Virus record (IMG/VR): IMGVR_UViG_3300033233_000014
Location: 1 to 64,000 of that record
Strand: one strand, 5' to 3'
DNA from: a virus
DNA length: 64,000 bases
Part shown: one piece after another, positions 50,685 through 55,120 of the stretch
Numbering within the stretch: the first letter of the stretch is position 1
Layout: the number at the start of each line of letters is the position of its first letter
Program-made: the position numbers and the translations under genes
The notes under the pieces: generated by a model
What the model saw: the letters and a program-made list of their open reading frames with translations, nothing else
Database searches by the model: none
What the model was told of the DNA's origin: nothing

Positions 50685-50759
50685 TGGAGATCCCGGCAGG
50701 ACTTTCACCTGCGTCGTTCACCCTTTGCAGGGGTGCGCCTGATTCTCGGCCACGGGATC
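50685..50759 (-). tRNA. tRNA-Cys(GCA)
   Basis: Acceptor GATCCCG/CGGGATC, anticodon loop CTGCAAA, T73 with CCA. The T loop is TGAAAGT, which lacks both U55 and C56. Confidence 0.85.
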
Positions 50760-50763
50760 GTGC

Positions 50764-50837
50764 TGGCAGGAGCGCAGGGAGTTGAACCCTGGACCTCAGA
50801 TTTGGAGGCTGAGATGTTTCCGTTACACCACACTCCT
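50764..50837 (-). tRNA. tRNA-Trp(CCA)
   Basis: Acceptor AGGAGTG/CGCTCCT, anticodon loop CTCCAAA (31-39 pair mismatched), encoded CCA, T loop TTCAACT. Confidence 0.88.
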
Positions 50838-50842
50838 TCTGC

Positions 50843-50918
50843 TGGCGACCTCGGCAGGACTCGAACCTGCAGCCTCCGGGGTAGAAACCCGGCGCCGTTC
50901 CTGTTCGGCTACGAGGCC
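50843..50918 (-). tRNA. tRNA-Arg(TCT)
   Basis: Acceptor GGCCTCG/CGAGGTC, anticodon loop TTTCTAC, encoded CCA, standard T loop. Confidence 0.9.
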
Positions 50919-50921
50919 ATC

Positions 50922-51006
50922 TGGTCTTCGGGGGGAGAGTCGAACTCCCACGGGTTTCCCCACTAGGTTCTGAGCCTAGCGCGACTGCCAGTTCCGCCAC
51001 CCGAAG
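50922..51006 (-). tRNA. tRNA-Leu(CAG)
   Basis: Long variable arm, acceptor CTTCGGG/CCCGAAG, anticodon loop CTCAGAA, encoded CCA. Confidence 0.9.
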
Positions 51007-51010
51007 ATGC

Positions 51011-51085
51011 TGGTACGGGCACGGGGTATCGATCCCCGTTTCTCGCGCTGAAAACGCGATGTCTTAGCCAGTAGACGATGCCCGC
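51011..51085 (-). tRNA. tRNA-Glu(TTC)
   Basis: Acceptor GCGGGCA/TGCCCGT, anticodon loop TTTTCAG, encoded CCA. The T loop is ATCGATA, with A54. Confidence 0.87.
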
Positions 51086-51088
51086 ATC

Positions 51089-51171
51089 TGGTCCGCGCGG
51101 CAGGAGTCGAACCTGCACGCCGAAGCACCTGTTCTTGAGACAGGCGGGTCTGCCATTTCCCCCACGCGCGG
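51089..51171 (-). tRNA. tRNA-Leu(CAA)
   Basis: Acceptor CCGCGCG/CGCGCGG, anticodon loop CTCAAGA, variable arm with a TTCG-capped stem, encoded CCA. Confidence 0.9.
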
Positions 51172-51175
51172 ATGC

Positions 51176-51269
51176 TGGCGGAGAGGATGGGTGTCGAACC
51201 CACCGTCGCCGTTGAGGCGACCCTGGTTTAGCAAACCAGTCCAGCTAACCAACGATCTGGCTCCTCTCC
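51176..51269 (-). tRNA. tRNA-Ser(GCT)
   Basis: Acceptor GGAGAGG/CCTCTCC, anticodon loop TTGCTAA, long variable arm, encoded CCA. Confidence 0.9.
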
Positions 51270-51272
51270 ATC

Positions 51273-51358
51273 TGGTGCGCGAGAGAGGACTCGAACCTCC
51301 ATGCCTTTCGGCACAAGACCCTCAATCTTGCGTGTCTACCAAATTTCACCACTCGCGC
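51273..51358 (-). tRNA. tRNA-Leu(GAG)
   Basis: Acceptor GCGCGAG/CTCGCGC, anticodon loop TTGAGGG, long variable arm, encoded CCA. Confidence 0.9.
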
Positions 51359-51434
51359 TGGTCGGCCGAGGAGGGTTCGAACCTCCGACCTTCTGCGTGT
51401 AAGGCAGACGCGCTTCCGACTGTGCCACCGGCCG
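51359..51434 (-). tRNA. tRNA-Val(TAC)
   Basis: Acceptor CGGCCGG/TCGGCCG, anticodon loop CTTACAC, encoded CCA, standard T loop. Confidence 0.9.
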
Positions 51435-51442
51435 ATCTTCTC

Positions 51443-51516
51443 TGGCGGTGCGTACGGGAGTTGAACCCGTACTAGCAGATCGACAATCTGCCGTGCTGCC
51501 GCTACACCAACGCACC
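51443..51516 (-). tRNA. tRNA-Asp(GTC)
   Basis: Acceptor GGTGCGT/ACGCACC, anticodon loop TTGTCGA, encoded CCA, T loop TTCAACT. Confidence 0.9.
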
Positions 51517-51519
51517 CGC

Positions 51520-51594
51520 TGGTTGCCCCGCGAGGATTCGAACCTCAGATTTCCTGGTTCAGAGCCAGGCGTCCTACCGTTGGACGACAGGGCA
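51520..51594 (-). tRNA. tRNA-Gln(CTG)
   Basis: Acceptor TGCCCTG/CGGGGCA, anticodon loop CTCTGAA, encoded CCA. Confidence 0.9.
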
Positions 51595-51595
51595 G

Positions 51596-51668
51596 TTGGA
51601 GCGGCGGGAGTTGCACCCGCGTCTCGACTGTATAGGAGTCGCGCCTGAGACTACTCGGCCACGCTCCG
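51596..51668 (-). tRNA. tRNA-Ile(TAT)
   Basis: Anticodon loop CCTATAC with C33, T loop TGCAACT (G55). Positions 1 and 72 are C and A, a mismatch like that of initiator tRNAs. CCA is not encoded. Confidence 0.8.
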
Positions 51669-51744
51669 TGGTCGTTCGGGAAGGAATCGAACCTTCCTGA
51701 CCTACCTTATCAGGGTAGTGCCTGAACCACTAGGCTACCGAACG
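51669..51744 (-). tRNA. tRNA-Ile(GAT)
   Basis: Acceptor CGTTCGG/CCGAACG, anticodon loop CTGATAA, encoded CCA, standard T loop. Confidence 0.9.
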
Positions 51745-51917
51745 AGAGCGACTCGGGCCGGCTTTGGCAGGCACTTGGGTAGCGCCGCACAGACCGGCGG
51801 GGTGAAACCCGGATCAGCGCCAGCAGAGCCGTACGGACGTGCCGCCGTTGATGCTGGACCACCACTCTACGATGAGGCTTCGGTCTGATGACCGCGCCTT
51901 CCCCTTCTCCGCGTCGC
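51745..51917 (-). other. Inter-tRNA spacer, possible structured RNA
   Basis: The 173-bp gap has complementary ends (AGCGAC near 51912 and GTCGCT near 51746) and internal hairpins (CGGTC-ATCA-GACCG, CCAGCA...TGCTGG). I see no tRNA, no Ro-type motif and no convincing gene. A folded RNA is possible. Confidence 0.3.
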
Positions 51918-51994
51918 TGGTAGATCCGATAGGACTTGAACCTATGGCCTCCTGCGTGTGAAGCAGGCGCTCTGCGCAACTGAGCTACGGATCT
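51918..51994 (-). tRNA. tRNA-Val(CAC)
   Basis: Acceptor AGATCCG/CGGATCT, anticodon loop TTCACAC, encoded CCA, T loop TTCAAGT. Confidence 0.9.
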
Positions 51995-51997
51995 ATC

Positions 51998-52131
51998 GGT
52001 GACGACGCAAAGGATGTCGTTGCCGTCCGCACCGGATCGATGAAGCCGGCGTGTCGCTAGGCACCGGAGCAGGCGCACTGTCCATCTCCGGCCGAGTCTC
52101 TGCCGAGGCATCGTCCTCGTTCGTCGTCACC
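51998..52131 (-). ncRNA. Structured RNA with 10-bp closing helix, possible divergent Y RNA
   Basis: Perfect 10-bp end pairing GGTGACGACG/CGTCGTCACC encloses 114 nt. The 3' side before the closing helix reads CGACATCCTTTG, close to the CGGCATCCCTTGT motif of the Y-RNA-like elements, and the 5' side has GATGCC. An internal CCGGAG/CTCCGG hairpin lies in the middle. It starts directly after the CCA of tRNA-Pro(GGG), as the other elements do. Confidence 0.45.
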
Positions 52132-52209
52132 TGGTCGGACTGGCCGGATTCGAACCGGCGGCCTCCTGAACCCCATTCAGGCGCGCTAGCCAGCCTGCGC
52201 TACAGCCCG
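52132..52209 (-). tRNA. tRNA-Pro(GGG)
   Basis: Acceptor CGGGCTG/CAGTCCG, anticodon loop ATGGGGT, encoded CCA. Confidence 0.9.
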
Positions 52210-52214
52210 AGCGA

Positions 52215-52280
52215 GAACGGCCCGACAAGGGACGCCGAGAGTTCAGTTTAGATGTACTCCCAGCAGCATCCGGATCGTTC
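52215..52280 (-). ncRNA. Y-RNA-like RNA, minimal form (element C3)
   Basis: Only 66 nt: closing helix GAACG...CCG/CGG...CGTTC, then GATGC, the P2 helix GCTGGGAG/CTCTCGGC, and a short loop TACATCTAAACTGAA, then GTCCCTTGT. It has no tRNA-like insert. It lies between the 3' end of tRNA-Pro(TGG) and the 5' end of tRNA-Pro(GGG). Confidence 0.65.
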
Positions 52281-52282
52281 CC

Positions 52283-52358
52283 TGGTCGCGCGGGTCGGGT
52301 TCGAACCGACACCCTTCGGCTCCCAAAGCCGACGCTCCACCGCTTGAGCTTCCGCACG
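52283..52358 (-). tRNA. tRNA-Pro(TGG)
   Basis: Acceptor CGTGCGG/CCGCGCG, anticodon loop TTTGGGA, encoded CCA. Confidence 0.9.
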
Positions 52359-52362
52359 CACA

Positions 52363-52480
52363 CGAGGCCCCGGACAAGAGAGTCGAGAGGAATGCCTTCC
52401 AGAGGTTGCCCTCTCAGGCGAGCCCTTGCGGGCTTCAAGATTTGAACTTGGTGTACTCCCAACAGCATCCCGATGCCTCG
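52363..52480 (-). ncRNA. Y-RNA-like RNA with reduced tRNA-like module (element C4)
   Basis: Closing helix CGAGGC/GCCTCG, P2 GTTGGGAG/CTCTCGAC (a compensating U-A change relative to other copies), then CTCTTGT. The insert has a T-arm-like CAAG-TTCAAAT-CTTG, a GCAA-capped AGCCC/GGGCT stem and a second GCAA-capped hairpin. No D arm is seen. It lies between two Pro tRNAs. Confidence 0.62.
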
Positions 52481-52481
52481 C

Positions 52482-52559
52482 TGGTCGGGCTAGCAGGATT
52501 TGAACCTGCGGTCTCTTGCTCCCGAAGCAAGCGCGTTGACCAGGCTACGCTACAGCCCG
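52482..52559 (-). tRNA. tRNA-Pro(CGG)
   Basis: Acceptor CGGGCTG/TAGCCCG, anticodon loop TTCGGGA, encoded CCA, T loop TTCAAAT. Confidence 0.9.
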
Positions 52560-52562
52560 AAT

Positions 52563-52714
52563 GAAGACGACCGACAAGAGAGCCGAGAGAACCGGGTTGC
52601 CCCGGAATCCTGGCGCTCTACCGTTGAGCTACCGCACGATCTATTCGCGCGAGTGAGGAGTCGAACCTCACGACCTCCAGGGCCATGTACTCCCAGCGGC
52701 ATCCGGCCGCCTTC
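52563..52714 (-). ncRNA. Y-RNA-like RNA with permuted tRNA-like module (element C5)
   Basis: Closing helix of 11 bp (GAAGGCGGCCG/CGGTCGTCTTC), GATGCC, P2 GCTGGGAG/CTCTCGGC and CTCTTGT. The insert runs: CCTGG stem strand, AGGTC, T arm (TGAGG-TTCGACT-CCTCA), acceptor 3' strand TCGCGCG, a short loop, acceptor 5' strand CGTGCGG, D arm GCTC/GAGC, CCAGG stem strand, then a GCAA-capped hairpin. CCAGG pairs with CCTGG. The module is tRNA-like with the break at the anticodon loop. Confidence 0.72.
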
Positions 52715-52789
52715 TGGTGTTCCGGGCAGGAGTCGCACCTGCAGCCGTCTCGTTAGGACCGAGTCGCGCTTCTGTTGCGCCACCGGAAC
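52715..52789 (-). tRNA. tRNA-Arg(CCT)
   Basis: Acceptor GTTCCGG/CCGGAAC, anticodon loop GTCCTAA, encoded CCA. T loop TGCGACT (G55). Confidence 0.85.
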
Positions 52790-52794
52790 ATTGC

Positions 52795-52872
52795 TGGTTG
52801 CGCGGGCGAGACTTGAACTCGCAGCCTTCGGCTTCGGAGGCCGACGCTCTATCCAAGTTGAGCTACCGCACA
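52795..52872 (-). tRNA. tRNA-Arg(CCG)
   Basis: Acceptor TGTGCGG/CCGCGCA, anticodon loop CTCCGAA, encoded CCA, T loop TTCAAGT. Confidence 0.9.
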
Positions 52873-52876
52873 GCAG

Positions 52877-53491
52877 TTACAGACCCGCGAGCATCGCGGG
52901 GGAAAAGACCGACTCAGACTTGACCTTCCGACGAACCACTCGGAAGCCCGCCTTGCGGGCCGCCCGATCCTTGCGGCAGTCGACTTCCCGCTGCCTCGGA
53001 TCCTTGTGGTACGACCCGTCGAACTCCACGATCACCTTCACGTCGAGAAGCGCGAGGTCGAAGACGAACGCCCCAATCTCGAACTCGAACTCGAACCGCC
53101 TTCCGGCCGCAACGAGCGTCTCCCGAAGCGCCGCGTACTTCCACTCCTCCCGGCGCTTGAGCGTCTCGGCCGGCGAGAAGAGGTTGTGTGCGTTCTCAAG
53201 CCCGGAGCGACGCGCAGCCTCGCGCCGCTCCTCGCTCACGCTCCCCTTGCTGGCACAAGCACGAGAGCAGAACCGCTTAGACCGACGGCGGGTGGACGTG
53301 CTGAACACGATTCCGCAGACCGGGCACGTCATCTCGAATGTCTTCGCCTTCTTCGGCGCGTTGCCCGCGACCGCTGTGCATGAGAGTCCGCAGAAGAACC
53401 GGCGGCCAAGCCTTCGGGCACGGTTGACTTCCCCGATCCGCTTCTCGACTTCCTTCCCACAGCGGGCGCACCGAACAATGGTAGTCGCCAC
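52877..53491 (-). CDS. Vsr-like (EDxHD-type) homing endonuclease
   Basis: A 204-residue protein. N-terminal zinc knuckles (CARCGKEVEKRIGEV...CGLSC and CPVCGIVFSTSTRRRSKRFCSRAC) are followed by a nuclease core (FEFEFEIGAFVFDLALLDVKVIVEFDGSYHKD...RKAGFRVVRRK) with the acidic/VEFDGSYH pattern of very-short-patch-repair-like homing endonucleases. The GTG start is 6 nt after TACGAT, so it is probably leaderless. It lies inside the tRNA array directly after tRNA-Arg(CCG) gene coordinates, next to Y-RNA-like element C5. Confidence 0.75.
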   Translation of the reverse strand: MATTIVRCARCGKEVEKRIGEVNRARRLGRRFFCGLSCTAVAGNAPKKAKTFEMTCPVCGIVFSTSTRRRSKRFCSRACASKGSVSEERREAARRSGLENAHNLFSPAETLKRREEWKYAALRETLVAAGRRFEFEFEIGAFVFDLALLDVKVIVEFDGSYHKDPRQREVDCRKDRAARKAGFRVVRRKVKSESVFSPAMLAGL

Positions 53492-53497
53492 GCCCCC

Positions 53498-53503
53498 ATC
53501 GTA
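53498..53503 (-). promoter_or_regulatory. -10 element of a probable leaderless promoter (Vsr-like gene)
   Basis: TACGAT is followed by six bases and the GTG at 53491 on the minus strand. Confidence 0.45.
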
Positions 53504-53543
53504 GCCGCGATGTAGGCGTGGCGCAATACCCGATGTAGGCGAT

Positions 53544-53597
53544 TGGAGGCGGCGAGATTTGCACTCGCGTCTCAAAGACCTTCGCCCGAAGCCTCTA
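53544..53597 (-). ncRNA. tRNA-like fragment, T arm and acceptor 3' side
   Basis: The minus strand has a T arm GCGAG-TGCAAAT-CTCGC (G55) and CGCCTCC as an acceptor 3' strand, preceded by short hairpins (GTC-TTTGA-GAC, TTCG-GG-CGAA) and GAGGC that can pair with GCCTC. It lacks normal D and anticodon arms. It may be a degraded tRNA left beside the homing endonuclease. Confidence 0.45.
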
Positions 53598-53920
53598 CGC
53601 GCGTGTCCCTGCTTCTCGTCTTTCCTCGGGCGCAGGACAGCCCATCGTCAGGCGTCTCTTGCCAAGCACCCAGTCTTTCCTGGGTGTCAGACCCTGGTGC
53701 CTTCCCTGCGCCGGGCCGTGCGCAAGGCGGGGTTGCTCGAGGTCGGCTAGGCCGCGAGCCGCAGGCCCCGAGCCGCGTGAGCGGCCCGGAAGTCCACGGT
53801 GGTCACCTTGAGGTGACTGGCTGATGAATTGTGGTCCGCTTGTTGACGGGGCCTGCTGACCAACCCCGGCGCGCATCCCCGGACTCCGATCTCCGATCGA
53901 AAACTAGTTCGCCCCCATGC
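53598..53920 (-). other. 323-bp non-coding gap with hairpins
   Basis: No gene or tRNA is recognisable. The minus strand has hairpins GTCACC-TCAA-GGTGAC, GCCGC-TCAC-GCGGC and CCCAG...CTGGG, and stretches of moderate structure. Large structured RNAs are known to lie among phage tRNA genes, so this gap could be one. I cannot match it to a known class. Confidence 0.35.
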
Positions 53921-53996
53921 TGGTACTCCCGAGGGGATTCGAACCCCACGTTTCCACCGTGAGAGGGTGGCGTCCTGCCGGCTAGACGACGGGAGC
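53921..53996 (-). tRNA. tRNA-Glu(CTC)
   Basis: Acceptor GCTCCCG/CGGGAGT, anticodon loop CTCTCAC, encoded CCA, T loop TTCGAAT; the 49-65 pair is a T-T mismatch. Confidence 0.88.
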
Positions 53997-54023
53997 ATTG
54001 CGGCGAGGCGGCGCCGCGCCGGA

Positions 54024-54076
54024 GAGGGCCACGAGAGTTGCACCCGCGCGCCAGCAAGCATGGCATGCCTGCTGGC
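54024..54076 (-). ncRNA. tRNA-like fragment, T arm and a long stem-loop
   Basis: A T arm GCGGG-TGCAACT-CTCGT (G55) and GGCCCTC follow a stem GCCAGCA/TGCTGGC. No D arm or acceptor 5' strand is found nearby. It looks like a broken tRNA or a piece of a further structured RNA. Confidence 0.4.
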
Positions 54077-54095
54077 GTCATCTCTGATCCTTCCC

Positions 54096-54137
54096 TGGTG
54101 GATCCGGTGGGACTCGAACCCACGCGAACCCGTGTTA
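54096..54137 (-). ncRNA. tRNA 3' half without a 5' half
   Basis: Directly after tRNA-Lys(CTT), the minus strand reads TAA, CACGG, a T arm GTGGG-TTCGAGT-CCCAC, the acceptor strand CGGATCC and ACCA. No matching 5' half lies beside it. It could be a truncated tRNA, or a half whose partner lies elsewhere. Confidence 0.5.
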
Positions 54138-54213
54138 TGGTTGCCCGGGAGGGATTCGCACCCTCAGCCTCGTCCTTAAGAGGGACTTGCTCCGCTAGTT
54201 GAGCTACCGAGCA
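54138..54213 (-). tRNA. tRNA-Lys(CTT)
   Basis: Acceptor TGCTCGG/CCGGGCA, anticodon loop CTCTTAA, encoded CCA. T loop TGCGAAT (G55). Confidence 0.87.
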
Positions 54214-54225
54214 TCTGAAAGTCTC

Positions 54226-54301
54226 TGGCTCCACGGGTAGGGCTCGAACCTACATCATCCTGGGTAACAGCCAGGCGCTCAGCCAGTTGAGCTACCGTGG
54301 A
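54226..54301 (-). tRNA. tRNA-Asn(GTT)
   Basis: Acceptor TCCACGG/CCGTGGA, anticodon loop CTGTTAC, encoded CCA, standard T loop. Confidence 0.9.
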
Positions 54302-54306
54302 CCGGA

Positions 54307-54381
54307 TGGTCACGCCGAGAGGAGTCGAACCTCTTTGGCAGGATCCGTAGTCCTGTGCCTGATCCGATCGGCCACGGCGTG
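54307..54381 (-). tRNA. tRNA-Arg(ACG)
   Basis: Acceptor CACGCCG/CGGCGTG, anticodon loop CTACGGA, encoded CCA. A34 would need conversion to inosine by a host tRNA deaminase to read CGC and CGA. Confidence 0.9.
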
Positions 54382-54488
54382 AATGCAGACGCGGTGTTCG
54401 CGCACCGCGCCCACTCGAACGTCTCGTCGAACTGTCAGAGAACCTCGGTCAAGTCGCGCCTCGGCGCTCGACCACGCACGAAACCTGG

Positions 54489-54517
54489 ATTCTACCACAT
54501 CAGCGAATCTTTGTCAA
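54489..54517 (-). promoter_or_regulatory. Sigma70-like promoter inside the tRNA array
   Basis: TTGACA, 17 bp, TAGAAT on the minus strand. It lies after tRNA-Tyr and would drive tRNA-Arg(ACG) and the genes that follow. Confidence 0.75.
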
Positions 54518-54522
54518 GACGC

Positions 54523-54610
54523 TGGTGGGCCGTGGTGGAGTTGAACCACTTGCTCGCCGCTCCCCATATCAGAGCGACCGCTTTACAGGCGGCCGGGGAG
54601 AACACGTCCC
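54523..54610 (-). tRNA. tRNA-Tyr(GTA) with a reduced D arm
   Basis: Anticodon loop CTGTAAA, stem GCCGC/GCGGT, long variable arm CGCTC/GAGCG. Acceptor GGGACGT/ACGGCCC with one mismatch, encoded CCA. Only about 10 nt lie between acceptor and anticodon stem, so the D arm is very short or missing. Confidence 0.75.
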
Positions 54611-54612
54611 GG

Positions 54613-54683
54613 TGGGCCCGGAGGGAGTCGGACCCTCGCCTTCCGGTTAAAAGCCGGCTGCTCGGCCGCTGAGCTACGGACCC
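54613..54683 (-). tRNA. tRNA-Lys(TTT)
   Basis: Acceptor GGGTCCG/CGGGCCC, anticodon loop CTTTTAA. T loop TCCGACT (C55). CCA is not encoded. Confidence 0.87.
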
Positions 54684-54753
54684 GCGTGGACTACGCGGCC
54701 CGTTTCGCCAGCGCGGCGCCGGCCCCGGTATAGCCCACCGCCGCGGCGCGCCC

Positions 54754-54828
54754 TGGTTGCCGCGGCTGGGGTCGAACCAGCAGCCCCCCGCATGTCAAAC
54801 GGGTGCTCTTCCGCTGAGCTACGCGACA
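54754..54828 (-). tRNA. tRNA-Val(GAC)
   Basis: Acceptor TGTCGCG/CGCGGCA, anticodon loop TTGACAT, encoded CCA, T loop TTCGACC. Confidence 0.9.
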
Positions 54829-54836
54829 CCCGATGC

Positions 54837-54911
54837 TGGTAGCGGGGGCGAGGATCGAACTCGCGAACTCCAGCTTATGAGGCTGGCATGATACCGCTTC
54901 ACCACCCCGCG
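54837..54911 (-). tRNA. tRNA-Met(CAT), initiator-like 1-72 mismatch
   Basis: Anticodon loop CTCATAA, T loop TTCGATC, encoded CCA. Position 1 is C and 72 is U, an unpaired end as in initiator tRNAs. The anticodon stem CCAGC/GCTGG lacks three GC pairs in a row of the initiator type. It is the first tRNA of the array in transcription order. Confidence 0.85.
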
Positions 54912-54924
54912 ATAGGGACGTGCT

Positions 54925-54964
54925 CACGGCGCCGTGCAGGGGGTCGCCTTGCACGGGCGCCGTG
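54925..54964 (-). other. Long hairpin in the leader of the tRNA array
   Basis: CACGGCGCC...GTGCA pairs with TGCAC...GGCGCCGTG around a short loop, 14 bp upstream of the first tRNA. No U-run follows, so it is not a standard terminator. It may protect or pause the leader. Confidence 0.4.
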
Positions 54965-55120
54965 GTCACGCCCACGGATCGACACGAACTGTCAAGGAAC
55001 GCCGAGAGACTACCCGGGCTCTCGTCGCCAGGTTGCTGCGCGGAATCTTCGTCTGGCATCGCAGGGAGTGTAACACCTGCGCCGGCCGGAAGGTTCACGA
55101 AACTGGACGAAAGTGCCCGC

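Noticed and set aside
51710-52111. A minus-strand coding gene across the tRNA spacers (about 133 codons)
   Set aside because: It overlaps tRNA-Ile(GAT) and tRNA-Val(CAC) and has no ribosome site. Composition is that of antisense or RNA-gene sequence.
46426-52714. Group I or group II introns splitting tRNAs
   Set aside because: Flanks of the tRNA-like modules are only about 30 nt each side. They lack intron core sequences, and the closing and P2 helices recur in copies without a tRNA part. The Y-RNA model explains more.
54400-54470. A promoter at TTGACC near 54450
   Set aside because: No -10 box at the proper distance. The clear promoter is at 54489-54517.
46272-54911. tmRNA in the tRNA array
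   Set aside because: I looked for a tRNA-Ala-like domain with a tag reading frame and found none. The permuted modules do not have a tag frame.
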